Positions 1-11,210 of a stretch of 64,000 nt of DNA are shown one piece after another (within the stretch, counting starts at the first letter, position 1; the number at the start of each line of letters is the position of its first letter). A program made the translations under genes and the position numbers. A model generated the notes under the pieces. It ran no database searches, was not told where the DNA came from, and saw only the letters and a program-made list of their open reading frames with translations. Source of the DNA: Adiantum capillus-veneris (Eukaryota > Streptophyta > Polypodiopsida > Polypodiales > Pteridaceae). The stretch lies in assembly GCA_014529385.2 (NCBI GenBank), contig CM043958.1, positions 92,472,435 to 92,536,434 of the forward strand, in the 5' to 3' direction.

Positions 1-46
1 TTGTGGGATAAGGATTCATCACTTCAACAAAGGCAAGGACTTATCT

Positions 47-505
47 ATGGTCACACTGACAAATCCAAAACCAGTAAAGATTGAGGGGGCGAGTTGCTCC
101 AAAGAGAATGAGACCAGCTCAAGTGTTGGAGGGGGCACAGGCAAGTACCAAGGGGGTACTAGCCGAGATAGAGGAAAAGATGACTTTGGCAAAAGGAGTC
201 TAAATTGCTATACTTGCAACAAATATTGCCATTTTGTAGCTCAATGCCCATATGCTACCAAACTAGAAGGTTGTAAGTTACAAAAAACACCCAAACTAGT
301 ACCACTAAGGGCAATGACCAAAAGCAGGGGTGTAGTCATTAAGGAAATTCTAGAAGAACCTGAGACAAAGCATGCTCCTAAGACAAAGAAGTGGGAGCAG
401 TAGAGAGCCACATCGAAGGCAAAAGGCAAAGGGAAAGTAGTGGATGAATGGTAGGAACAATGAGAGCTCGCAACTAAGATTACAAAAAATCTGACCAAAA
501 AAATG
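47..505 (+). pseudogene. Ty3/gypsy gag C-terminal fragment with CCHC knuckle
   Basis: This is a remnant of a gypsy Gag nucleocapsid region, which in the family binds element RNA. The open part (47-403) contains the zinc knuckle CYTCNKYCHFVAQC, a perfect C-x2-C-x4-H-x4-C. A Gly/Lys-rich stretch precedes it and a Lys/Glu-rich tail follows. The whole piece aligns by eye with 8691-9180 of gypsy-2, including the phrases RYQGGT/KYQGGT and ITRSKGVVIEE/MTKSRGVVIKE. After the TAG at 401 the same homology continues (KGKVVDEW, KITKNLTKK) with further TAG stops. It starts at the window edge and is not functional. The match to gypsy-2 is seen directly; the function is family knowledge. Confidence 0.8.
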
Positions 506-520
506 CCAAAACAGTAAGAT

Positions 521-600
521 TGGTTTTTGTGTTTTGGAGGCACTAACATTTTCTTGCAGGGATATACTGATGCAGATATGGTAGGTGACAAAGCACTACT
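521..600 (+). pseudogene. Ty1/copia RNase H scrap
   Basis: About 25 codons read like the start of a copia RNase H domain: a Cys-Phe-Gly-Gly lead-in, then GYTDADMVGD, which resembles the family consensus GYxDADxAGD containing a catalytic Asp. It directly follows the gypsy gag remnant, so the junction near 510 joins two element classes. It is cut off at about 615 by the LTR-like repeat. The fragment is short, so the call rests on one motif. Confidence 0.5.
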
Positions 601-618
601 GGCCCCACAAATCAAAGT

Positions 619-890
<272 letters not shown>

Positions 891-899
891 AGACCCCAA

Positions 900-1533
900 G
901 GTCTCTTACAAACAGTACATGGGATGCCCAAAAGCAGAGTCCCAAAAGGAATCTGAGCAGTGGGTAGTGGTTAGTGTTTTTACTTTGGATAGTTATGTTG
1001 ATTGTTTTTGCTTGTCTCATGCTAGTGGTTTCCTATCCAAAGATTTGTGGTTCTTTAACTATCTCAGTTGGGATTTTTTTAAGATCAATGGTGTACTACA
1101 CGATAGTACTATAGTCGTTGATGTGGATATTCCCTTAGTGTAGATGCAATGTGACTTTCTATGGGTTGATCCTTAGTGGTTGCCAATTCAGGAGCACTCG
1201 ATTGCTCGATTAGCATGGATGTTGACATAGGGGCCTGCAACTTTAGTTCTCTCCGTGCGGCTCTGCCCTGTGGAAGCTCTCAATTTCCTTTTCCCTAGTT
1301 GCAATGACATATCACTCAACCTCTTTCTCTTTGGCAGGGCTTTTATCATCAGGTAATATAACCTCAGAGGAAACTAGCTCTGAAGAGTCAGGGAGTGCAG
1401 TGAATGGAGTATTCACATATACACTCTCCAGGAGCATGGGGTCCACATTGGTCATGAATAGTGAATCTAATTTCCCACCCCCTTTGACCTTAGGCAAGCT
1501 AGGGCTGTTGTTGAGGTGGAAGCCTAGCCCAAG
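900..1533. other. No recognisable gene
   Basis: This is AT-rich unique-looking sequence. Short open stretches on both strands at 1304-1579 and 1312-1497 overlap each other and carry no motif I recognise. It is probably decayed element sequence. Confidence 0.5.
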
Positions 1534-1690
1534 CTTGAGGTACTTGTCGTGCTTGCTGACTAATGTGCTTGATGATTAAGGTGCTTGAGATGCTTGTCGT
1601 GCTTGCTGACTAAGGTGCTTGAGGTTCTTAATGACTAAGGTGCTAAGGTGATCCATGACTAAGGTGCTTGAGGGTAAGGTGCTCCACAAA
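1534..1690. repeat. Degenerate tandem repeat (GGTGCTTGAGG-type)
   Basis: About six imperfect copies of the core GACTAAGGTGCTTGAG, separated by variable linkers, are seen. A larger ~55-bp unit containing CTTGTCGTGCTTGCTGACTA is present twice, at about 1541 and 1591. It is a small minisatellite; no coding or CRISPR-like regularity was found. Confidence 0.75.
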
Positions 1691-2832
1691 GTCAATGCAT
1701 ATCTCTACACAAGGGGGAGCGAGCCCTCATTGTAGGGGCTAGAGAGAGAACACATACACCCTCACACAAGGAAAGCTTGGTACAAAAAGAAAGCAAATAG
1801 GACACTTTTCAGCCTCCTCTCCATGTTGCCCTCATGGTGTGCCTAAAGCCTATTGGTTAGAATCCCAAAGGATCCAATGATAATTTAGTTGATTTAATTA
1901 ATTGTTTTTGCATTTATCAAGTCATGTCCCTTAAAGGGGAAAGGGGGACACTTGTCCTAGGGCTACCCTTGTTGCTTGAAATGCAATAAGTGCGTGATTG
2001 GTCAAGCTTGAGGAGGTCCAATCAAGTGCTAGAGAGTGCTAGAAGAGGGGGTCGACCAAAGCAAGAAGGGGGCTAGCTTGGGAGGTAAACTCCCCCCCCC
2101 CCCCCCCCCCCCCCAACACACATGCACACGCACACACTCACTGTGTGGAGTTGCAAAGTGCAAGAGCTCCATCTCCTTCACCAAGCTAGTAGAGAAGTTG
2201 AGAGACTACACCAACACTCTTGGCTATGGAATGTAAATCCAACCAAGAGATATGCTCCAATGCTTAAGATTTCCATCTTTTCCATCTTCATTACTATGAT
2301 ATTATGTATGCTAGCAAGAAGAGTAATGATAAGTGAGGAACTATTTCTTTCTCCTATGAATGTTTCTTCTTCCTCTCCCTACCCTCATTCCCCGCTAGCT
2401 CTCTCGACCTTTGAAGGTGTTTGAGTCCTTGGGACTAAGGCTGGGGATAGTTAATGATTTTTAAAAAGTCTATGTATGCTCGTGATGCATGAAGCTTTCC
2501 ATCTTCATTGCATCACCTAGGTCACAAGGAACACAAAGATTGTATTGTACCAAGTCTCTCTTGATGGAATAATCTATAATACAAAAGCCTATTGGAGGGA
2601 GGACCTGCTCCACATAAATCTAGTCCTCAACTATTGTCAAGTTCTCTAAACTCTCTCTCTCTCTCTCTTGCAAAAGTATTGTTCATGCCAAGTTAATTAA
2701 GTACTTTGATTATGTTGTTACCGTAAATTAAGTTCACCCTCTATGTTCTCAAAGTAGTCTCACAAAATGTTCTCTCTAATTCTCTTAATTCCGCTATTCT
2801 CAAAGTTCATAGGCCATTTCCGTTACAGATCT
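1691..2832. other. Non-coding, unclassified (contains poly-C tract)
   Basis: No protein motif is seen on either strand. The region holds a poly-C run at 2092-2114 followed by a CA-rich stretch, and a short CT run near 2647-2668. It lies upstream of a gypsy integrase remnant and may include LTR sequence, but no paired LTR was found. Confidence 0.4.
2092..2114. repeat. Poly-C homopolymer
   Basis: An uninterrupted run of 23 C residues is followed by a CA-rich segment. Homopolymers this long are often mis-sized in assemblies, so the length should not be trusted. Confidence 0.95.
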
Positions 2833-3860
2833 AGCAAGGGGTCATTTCTCTCATGGAACCATAGCTAGAGAAATTTTGATGGATGTCATATGGTGGACAT
2901 CTCTTTTAGTTGATGCTAAAGAAATTTTCAAAAGATGCGACTCTTGCCAAAGAGCTAAAATGCCAACGAGAATGGATAAATAGCATGCCATGAAACTAAT
3001 GATGGGAGCAAGAGCATTTGCTAAGTGGCATATTGACTTAGTTGGTCCTATACAACCACCTGTACATAAGACTCTGGCACAATATATCATTGTAGCCATA
3101 CATTATCTGACCAAGTTGACTGAAGCAAGAGATACTAGGAAGAACAATGCAATAAGTATGGCTGGATACTTGTATAAATGTATATTCATGAGATATATAT
3201 GAACTTACTATTGAACTTCTGAGTAATTGAGGAGCGCATTTCCTCAACAAGCTGACTGAAATTTTTTTGAACAAGTTTATGGTTATCAATAACAAATCTA
3301 CACTGTATCATCCTCAAGTGAATGGCTAAGCAGAGCACACAAACAAAATCCTTAGCTCTGTGCTTACAAAAATTGTGAACTTTAGACGTATTTATTGGGA
3401 GATGAACCTTTATTTAGCTATTTGGGCTTATAGGGTTTTCTACAAAACAACTCTAAATGATACTCCTTTCAATCAGGTCTATGGACTAAGTGAAATACTA
3501 CCGATGGATTTTTTACTTCCAACACTTTAAGCCATGAACTATTTGACGAATTAGAAAATCTGGAATAATCAAATGAGCAAAGGCTAGCCACATTGTGCAT
3601 ATCTATGCTCAAAAGAGAAAACTAAAATAATTTTTTGACTCTCATAACTTAACTAAAAATTTTCAAACAAGGAGTTATAGTATTGGTCTATTCTTTGAAA
3701 CAACACATCCCAAAATTCAAGAGGTGGGTGCACAAATCATTTATGATTGAGGGTGTCTCACCGAGTGAGGCTATTAAGTTACCTATCTTAGATGGAGATA
3801 TTATAGAAAATTGGATAAATGGATGTCATTTGCACAAATATAATTTACCACACTAGCCAA
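2833..3860 (+). pseudogene. Ty3/gypsy integrase remnant
   Basis: The reading contains, in order, an HHCC zinc finger (GHFSHG then CDSC), the start of the catalytic core (KWHIDLVGPIQPP with the first catalytic Asp, followed by YIIVAIHYLTKLTEA), and a late-core stretch equivalent to YHPQxNGxAEHTNK with the catalytic Glu near 3320-3350. A C-terminal phrase EGVSPSEAIKLPILDGD lies near 3748-3800. Frameshifts and stops separate these parts, and the second catalytic Asp region is degraded at about 3210-3240. In the family this enzyme inserts element cDNA. No RT or RNase H is attached upstream, so this is the 3' end of a truncated element. Confidence 0.8.
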
Positions 3861-5639
3861 TAATCTTTTAGCACGGATGTATGTAGCAAAAGAACAAAAG
3901 ACTAGACACCAATAGGTCATTGAAGAGGCTCAAGAGGAGATTCAGATTTAGATTTTGAAGAAAAAACAACGATGCAACCAGGTCAAGAACACATGATAGT
4001 AAACATGTTGCAAGCTCATGCTCTCGAGTTTATTCAAGTCTTATCAGAAAGATGAGGTTGAAACAGATGATGATTGGCTGGATAGTCGTGACATGAGAAT
4101 CACTGTCACATTAAAAGATGGAGCTAAAGACAAGGATTTAGCAGATATAGATGCCAAAATCATCTACTCCACTTACAAGAAAGCAACTACCCAACTCTTA
4201 GAGTATTTTCGGGCCAAATTAAAAGGATGTCACAAGTATTTACTCCAACTTTTGGAATGATAAACCTTAACACATTTATCCTGACCTTACACATTTATCT
4301 ACACTCTAGATGAGCACATGAACAAAGACATGGTACAAGGAGTTCCATGGATAAGAAAATATAAAGTGGTTCAAGATTGGGCACCAAAGTTTTGGAACTT
4401 ACACTTAAAGGTGGACAAAAGTACCATTTACCTTCAACAAAGAGGAATGGAAGGCTAACCTACAAGATTCAAAGTCGACAAAAACATATCCCAACACCAC
4501 ACCTATGTCAAATCCTTGCCATCAAATTGTCTGTATGGGGGTTTGATAAATGGATAGCCCTAAAAAACCTTGGGTCAGCAGAGCCTTCCCAATAAACATG
4601 AATGTAAAAATGCTAATTCCAACCTCACGGGTAGCTTCCATATAGAGATTATAAACAATGTACCTCATTTGAGATCATGGAAAAACATCATGTGATGCCT
4701 ATGACATTAGAAAATGACACTGAGGTACACAAAGAATCATTTTTTATTTAAGGCTCTGAATCAACTTTGAAGTGATCCAAATTTGGTAGAGCAGATCCAT
4801 ACAGCTTATGGGATAGGCTCATGAGCTTTGAAGTGGAAAAAAACCCACCCACAAGAGTCAAGGGCAAAACTGCCAAGTCTAGAGAGCAAAGCTGAGGAAC
4901 CACCTCAAGGCAAAAAAATAAATCAACTTCAAAGCGGGCTAAAACTTACTTACTAGGCCTATAGAACAAGTGTGTGACATCAAAAGTCATTTTTATCAAA
5001 GATTTGCAAGTATAGATAATAGTTGTGCTTATTATCTATATGCCCCAAACTGACTCATCTTTACACGGATTCATCACAACTTGCAGGTAACTCAAAGGCC
5101 AAGTATTAGATGAGCTCCAAGACACTAGGCACATAGTAAAATAGTGTGTCACTCCCCAATCATCCCCAAAGCATTCCCCGTGAAATGAACCAATGACCCC
5201 TATTTATAGATGCCAAACTAGGTCTCTGTCTGACTATCCGCTGAGTCAGTTACGATAGTAACTGGCTTGGTATTTATGAATACAATTGCCAATCAAAATT
5301 CCAACCTAGGGAATGTTCCTATTGTTTACATTTCCTTCCCCCCTTTCTTTGAATTTTGAAATATTTCCAAAATTTCCTATGGTTGATATTTGACAATCTA
5401 AAACAAGTTCACAGGTCATTCAAAGTCTGTAATGATCTCCAAGACCAATGCTGGTGGTGCTGCATCTGACCTGGCATTATATAGTTTGAACTTAGCACCA
5501 TTGTAGACCCCGAGCAACAATAATCCTTATAAATCCGTTAATCATACTGTGCCATTTGAGAAGACCCAATCAAATTTCTAAGGACCTGACCAAGCTATAC
5601 CGACCCCGATTTCAAGGATTTCATTTCAGCCCTTGCCCT
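3861..5639. other. Unclassified decayed sequence with two short open frames
   Basis: No domain was recognised. Plus-strand open stretches at 4018-4260 (acidic start, then a Lys/Leu-rich end) and 4377-4595 are the longest but carry no motif. The region sits between two gypsy integrase remnants and is probably LTR, leader or gag sequence too decayed to place. Confidence 0.4.
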
Positions 5640-6289
5640 AGGGAAGAAAGAGGAACCATTCACCTTGCAAGATGGTTACCTTATCACTAACTCACTTCAT
5701 GAGAAAGCAATGTACAAATCCCATGCTCCTCCTTATGCAGGCATAGAGGGTTTCAACCTACTCTTTGGGAAGCAAAGAACTACTTCTAGAACGTCCTTAG
5801 TGTCACATAGAGATCCTAGAATGACCAGCAATTTTTGGAAGGGTCTCTTTGAGAATCTAGGTACAAGGTTAAATTTCTCCTCAGTCTATCACCCACAAAC
5901 GGATGGTCAAAGTGAAATAGCAAACCTTACGATTCTAGATCTACCAAAAACCTATGTTACAAAAGTAGATCAATGCTCACAATGGGAGAAGTACCTAGCC
6001 CTTGTAGAGTATGCGTACAACAACACTGTACCCCTTGTAGAGTATGCATACAACAACACTGTATATACTTCTATCGGAAAGGCACCTTTTGATGTCATAG
6101 ATGGAAGATCTAAAAGTCTCTTGCTACTTAAATTTTATGGGAAGATCTTCATTTTGTTGTGATGAGTATAGTCGAAATTTGCAAGAATCCTTTGAGAAGA
6201 TTAAAGAATCTATATCCATCTCACAAAAAAGACAAAAGGCTGTTGTTGAGATGTTAAGTGAGTCAATGCCAGTTAATAGGAGCTGTTAA
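5640..6289 (+). pseudogene. Ty3/gypsy integrase remnant, second lineage (gypsy-1)
   Basis: Reading from about 5660, a product line beginning QDGYLITNSLHEKAM leads into the zinc-finger region, then jumps to SHRDPRMTSNFWKGLF (second catalytic Asp region) and YHPQTDGQSEIAN (catalytic Glu). It ends in VEYAYNNT and KAPFDVIDGR, the conserved late-core phrases of this gypsy lineage. The core segment with the first catalytic Asp has been deleted near 5760. A 33-bp in-frame duplication lies at 6001-6066. The frame shifts at about 6110 and continues in another frame to 6289. It cannot encode an active integrase. Confidence 0.8.
6001..6066 (+). repeat. 33-bp tandem duplication in integrase frame
   Basis: Two adjacent 33-bp units (6001-6033 and 6034-6066) differ by a few bases and repeat eleven codons containing VEYAYNNTV. 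The duplication keeps the frame. Confidence 0.9.
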
Positions 6290-7412
6290 AGATCAAAGAC
6301 GTACGGATGCACATCAAAGATCAACATGAACAAGCAGTAAAGATTGGAGTTACACATTTTTCACATTTTCCCAAAATGGTCATGTATTGTAAACTCTCAA
6401 TTTATTTCAAGCCATTGTAATGTTTCAATGTGTTACAGGCTCAATGGGAGTTTCAACTAAAGAACAGTTCAGTTAGTGTGCTTAGGTAGTAGATTCAGTA
6501 CGTGGTGGAGCCCTAAAGGCCTTGGGTGCTCGGACATTGCATATTTTTACCCTAGGTATATAAGGCAGTGTTGTGTAAAAGAAATTAGGGTTCTCAAGCT
6601 CATTTGTTGAGGGCACTCTTTGGTGAGAGCTCTTGAGGTGTGTGGCCATGGAGTCCTTGAGCTTCTCCTTGCTCATGTGACTTGGTTAACACTAATCAAT
6701 GCTTAATTCTCTTTCATTGTGCCTCTCTCATGCTTCTTGTGATTGCTAATGATGCCTTGATTAGCTAAATCATAACTAATTAGTAGTTAATCCCTCTCTA
6801 ATCTTGTGTGATTGCCCTCTCTTGCTTGTGTGTGCATGTATAAGATGAGGATAGTCCCAGTAGGCAGGAACTGCCCCTTAGGAAGGCCGACTAGCAGGAA
6901 GCAATCACACTAGCAGTAATTACCGCAGGCAATTACTACAGTAACTCCTGAGAGCTATAAATAAGACCTGCTACATTGTATTGGGCTTCTTAGTTGCTTG
7001 ACTTTTTGTCTTTTGGCTTCAGCTTTCTAAGCATTTTGGGTTTACGAGCTCTTCACCTCTAGCTTCACCCTGTAATCATTGCTTCTGTAATCCTTTGAGC
7101 TTAAACTCATTATACATTGTATTGGTTATCCTTGAGCTATTAATCTGAATCTACAAATACTCTTTCTAGTCTTTCAGTTATGTCTCTCATTTCAATATAA
7201 CATTCCAGTTCAGTTCTTTATTTTAGTCCAGTACTCTGTTCCAGTCTCACTAACTAAATTGACGACATAACTAGTAGCTCTAAATTCTAACATTAGAATC
7301 AGCTGTCTGAAGAGACCAGCTCCAATTCCATTTTGGTGATCACGATGGTTAGGAATGTTCGCTCTTAGACGAGAAAACTCTTATCTCCTGGTTAGAATTT
7401 TCATCTGTACAC
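6290..7412 (+). mobile_element. LTR-like non-coding stretch between gypsy-1 and gypsy-2
   Basis: No coding motif is seen. The stretch holds two well-formed TATA elements in LTR-like surroundings: TATATAAG at 6557-6564, followed by a GTTGTG start region, and TATAAATAAG at 6956-6965. The first probably belongs to the LTR of the integrase remnant upstream, the second to the LTR of gypsy-2 whose gag starts at 7413. A plausible LTR end is TCTAACA at about 7286-7292, but no second LTR copy or clear primer-binding site supports the exact edges. Confidence 0.45.
6956..6965 (+). promoter_or_regulatory. Putative LTR TATA box (gypsy-2)
   Basis: TATAAATAAG lies about 450 bp upstream of the gypsy-2 gag start and inside the inferred LTR. 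It fits an RNA polymerase II core promoter; the start site is not determinable here. Confidence 0.45.
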
Positions 7413-9587
7413 ATGGCACCCAAAGCCAGTCGTGGTCGCAAACCGTCAACCCTGTTATGCACTAATTCCAACTGCGTCGACCCTATTCCTGAGGTATTAG
7501 AAAGAGAGTCTGATCCTAAGAAGGACCCTGAGAGTGAGACTGAGGCTCAGGAGGAGCACAATCATGCTGAAGAGGCAAGGGACTCTCAGCACTCCAGTCA
7601 TCCCAGGAGGAGAAGGGCTGAGCGGAAAGAACAAAAAACTAGGAGTTCTTAGTCCACACACAAGGTAGTTGAGGCCAAGGGCAGCAAGGGTAGTCATCAC
7701 AGTTCCAGTAGGAAAGCTAGAGAAGAGACAGAGACTGAAACTAAAGAAGAAGTTGACTAGGATGCTGACACACATCGCTACAGGAAGTCTTCAAGACAAA
7801 GTCAGGCTCCCAAGGTCAAAAGAAGCAGAGACAATGCCGACCGGCATAATTATACTTCTTCATTGAAGATCTCTTTCCCAGTGTTCAAAGGAGGAAAGAA
7901 AGATGATCCAGATGTTCATATTCAAGCTTTTGAAGAGTATGCTGAGTTGAAGAATATTGATGAAGATGACTGGGAAGAATATTTTCCTCAGACACTGAAA
8001 GATGCAGCAAGGAAATGGTATTACCATTACCCAGCTTGCCAACTCAAATCATACAACAAATTGCTCAAGGCTTTCAAACTGGAGTATTCAGACAACAAGG
8101 GTGATGAGGACATCCTCTGCAAGCTAGATAAGATTAGACAAGGGAAGTTGTCAGTGAGAAGTTATGTAGAGAAGATCAAGGAGTTAACCAGGCAGTTGCA
8201 GGAGCCACCATCAAAATAGAGGCTATGCACATGGTTTCTAAGTGGGTTCTGCAGTAAGAAGCTCAGAGAACAAGAGATACCTACACCAATAAAGAAACTG
8301 AATGATTTGGTGCAGAGAGCTCTGAAGCTTGAATAGCAAGCTAAGAAGGAGAGAATCCACAAGAAGACGAGGTCCAACAGTAGCAGTTCTTCCATTGAGA
8401 ACTCTGATTCTAGTGAGACCTCCAACAACTCCGACAGCAGCTCAGATGAAAAGAGCAAGGACAAGGCTGAGAAGGGGTCTTGGTCCAAGAAGATTGATGA
8501 AATGGCTCAGCAATTTGTTGAAATCAGTCAGACCAGACAACCAGTTAGGAGAATGGAAACCTGGTGCTCAAGGTGAAAATCTAAGGATCATGTTTCCAAT
8601 GAATGTCCACAATGTACCTATTGCAAAGCATATGGCCATTTATGGAACAATTGTGGCATTCACATTCATCACTTCAAAAAGGGAAAGGATTTGTCTTTAG
8701 TGGCATTTACCAATGCTGAACCAGCTAAAGTAGAGATAGCCAGTGTACCCCAAGAAGAGAAAACAGGTACCAGTGGCACTGGTACTGGGCACGACAGATA
8801 CCAAGGAGGTACTGGCCGAGGCCGGGGTCGTCATAATTTTCAAAATGGATGCCTTAATTGTTATACTTGTGGCAAGTACGGGCACTTTGCGGCTCAGTGT
8901 CCAGAGGCACCCAGTACTGCAGCTACTGAGGCGAAAGCCCTAGAGCCAGTTCCAGTACGAGCAATTACACGCAGTAAAGGGGTAGTCATTGAGGAAATCT
9001 CAGATAAGCCGGTAAAACCAGTCAGTCCTGAAACTAGAAAATGGACTCAGCAGTAGCAGAGAGAGGTATGGAAGGCAAAGAGTAAAGAGAAGGTAGTCAA
9101 TGAATGGTAGGAGCAAAGAGAACTGGCAGCTAAGATCACAGAAGATCTAGCAAAGAAGATACCAGAGCAACCAAAAAGTTTTGATGCTTGAGTCATTCAG
9201 AAGATACCAACCCAATCTTCTTAGAAAAGATAGCCAGATCAATCAGGATTTGGAATTTCTAAGACTATGCTGGCTGCAGTCCAGGGATTGGTGGAAGATC
9301 TAGGAAACGTCAAATCAAATCTAACTGCAATGGGAAACAATGAAGTGGGCAAAGCAGACACTAGAATAGAGGATTGGCACTGTGAAGATAGTCCCAATTC
9401 CTCAAGTTTTGATAGTAACTTTGATCAAGAGAGAGAAGAAATTCATGTAAAAATATGTGAAAGAATTCAAAACCTGACAGTTGAATTAGAAGACATCAGA
9501 AAAACTTTGCATGAAGCAACAAAATTCATGAAGCCAATGCTAGAGCAATTGGCCTTGCAGCTATCAAAGATGATGAAGTACCGGTAA
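7413..9587 (+). pseudogene. gypsy-2 Gag, one frame with about ten internal stops
   Basis: From the ATG at 7413 one frame can be followed for about 725 codons without a frameshift. It has an acidic/basic N-terminus, a retrotransposon-gag core near 7863-8219 (FPVFKGGKKDD, then ARKWYYHYP), a Ser-rich linker, and two zinc knuckles: CTYCKAYGHLWNNC at about 8615-8656 and CYTCGKYGHFAAQC at about 8859-8900. A coiled-coil-like tail follows at 9267-9587. The frame is interrupted by TAG at 7650, 7758, 8217, 8334, 9054, 9108, 9222 and 9231 and TGA at 8574 and 9189. In the family Gag packages element RNA in the cytoplasm. The absence of indels with so many nonsense codons suggests decay by point mutation. 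Confidence 0.85.
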
Positions 9588-10311
9588 TCCAAGTAGACTA
9601 CAAAGTCTGGAAAAAATGGGAGGCGCTATCTGGTGTCATACTGGATGGAGGGGCAGGTGTAAACATCCTGGGGGCACACCTTCAGCAAAGAATGGGTATC
9701 ACAAACTCGAAACTAGCACCTTTTAAAGTTTGAATGGCCGATCACAGAGTTGTGCAGGCAACCGGGATGATAAAAAATATGCAGATAAGGGTGGGAAAAG
9801 AAAAGTTCAAGACCAGCTTCCTAGTACTGGATGTGCAAGGTGCATATGGGATGCTCTTGGGACGCCCATGGCTGCGAACGGCACAGGCTGTTCATGATTA
9901 TGCCAATTAGACTCTGACAATACAGGGCACCAATAGAAGAATTTAGACCTAGACAAACAACACCAAAAGCTAGAGGAAGGCACTGCGACCAGAAGAGCTT
10001 TGCTAGAAGTATGGGGTAAAGAAGATGAGAGGATGCTGGTAGCAATGAATATTTTTCCATTGGCCGTGATAGACCTAAATGCAGTATTATTTGACAAGGA
10101 TCAGACTGAAAAGCAAAGGAAGCAATTTCCAAATCAGTTCACTGAACTAAATCTTGGAGAACATCCAGTTCGGCTAATTGGATGGTCAAGGAAACTAGTT
10201 GAATCCAAAGAAGAATTCTTAGATTCCAATACACTAGCGGCCATTAAGAGGTACACTCTGAAGAAGTTACTGAAGTTCAGAACTAAAAGGTCCATCCTAG
10301 GATTATGCTAA
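9584..10311 (+). pseudogene. gypsy-2 aspartic protease and linker
   Basis: The protease region contains VILDGGAGVNIL around 9636-9671, matching the gypsy active-site pattern in which D-G-G replaces the usual D-S/T-G. The flap-to-C-terminal phrase YGMLLGRPWL follows at about 9844-9873. In-frame stops occur near 9733 and 9907. A linker (10000-10311, MNIFPLAVIDLNAVL onward) follows in a shifted frame and is also found in the minus-strand copy at 13400-13557. The protease would cleave the Gag-Pol polyprotein; here it is broken. Confidence 0.7.
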
Positions 10312-10348
10312 GGAGTCAACCAAAAGGAAGGGAGGTGGGCCTAATTGG

Positions 10349-11210
10349 TTGCTTCTAGATGATCAGGAAATCAAAGAATGGAATATGGGTTCTGAGGAAA
10401 GTCCTCGATTGATCAAAGTAAACAAGCATATGAACCCAAGAATGAAAGAAAAATCCCGACACATGTTCCAGAAGTACAAAGACATATTTGCATGGGAACA
10501 TACCGATTTAAAAGGTTTAGATCCAGAGGTCTGTCAACATAGAATAACTCTAAAGCCAGATGCCAGACCAGTGCATCTACAATGGTACAAAATGAATACA
10601 AACTATGCTAAGAAGGTCAAAGAAGAAATTGACAACCTTCTGAAGGTTGGATTTGTCACAGAACTCTCCAGTAATGACTGGCTATTCCCTATTGTGGTAG
10701 TGCCAAAGAAGAATGTCAAGCTCAAAGTTTGTGTGGATTATCAAAAGGTAAATGGTCAAACCCTCAAAGATCCTTTTTGATTACCTTTTACAGGTATGCT
10801 TCTCGATGAGATTGCAAGCCATGAGATTTATAGCTTTATGGATGGCTATAGTGGTTATAATCAGCTAAAGACTGCTCCTAAAGATTGGAGTAAAACCACT
10901 TTTATTATTGAATGGGGTGCACTCATGTATTTGGTCATGCCATTTGTTCTTTGCAATGCTCCAACAACATTCCAACGGTGTATGATGGAGATATTCAGTG
11001 AATTTCTGCATCGATTTCTCGCCATATTTATGGATGACTTCACTGTATTCTCCAACTGAGGAGAAGCATTTTCTCTTTTTGGAAATGGTTTTCCAATGTT
11101 GTAAGGAGAAGAGGATCTATTTGAATCCATTCAAATCTGTTTCATGGTCTAGAAGGGACAACTACTGGGAAAAATACTGGTCTAGAAGGGACAACTACTG
11201 GAACATATAG
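10349..11210 (+). pseudogene. gypsy-2 reverse transcriptase
   Basis: The N-terminal fingers include VGFVTELSSNDW and VVVPKKNVKLKVCVDYQ. Motif A is SFMDGYSGYNQ with the catalytic Asp, and motif C is AIFMDDFTVFSN with the paired Asp residues at about 11028-11040. A TGA near 10777 and a stop after motif C split the frame. A 33-bp duplication at 11145-11201 repeats the KGQLLG region of the thumb. It would copy element RNA into cDNA; catalytic residues are intact but the frame is not. Confidence 0.8.
11145..11201 (+). repeat. 33-bp period tandem duplication in RT thumb
   Basis: The 24-mer beginning TGGTCTAGAAGGGACAACTA occurs at 11145 and again at 11178, a period of 33 bp. It duplicates the KGQLL codons, with a TAG in each copy. 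Confidence 0.9.

Noticed and set aside
1534-1690. Possible CRISPR-like repeat array
   Set aside because: Units are unequal and imperfect, with no unique spacers or cas genes, and the window is plant-like.
7413-9587. Alternative genetic code with UAG read as glutamine (as in some ulvophyte algae)
   Set aside because: Sister LINE copies have CAG at the same sites, TGA and TAA stops also occur at CGA/CAA-like positions, and frameshifts are widespread, so decay by deamination explains the pattern better.
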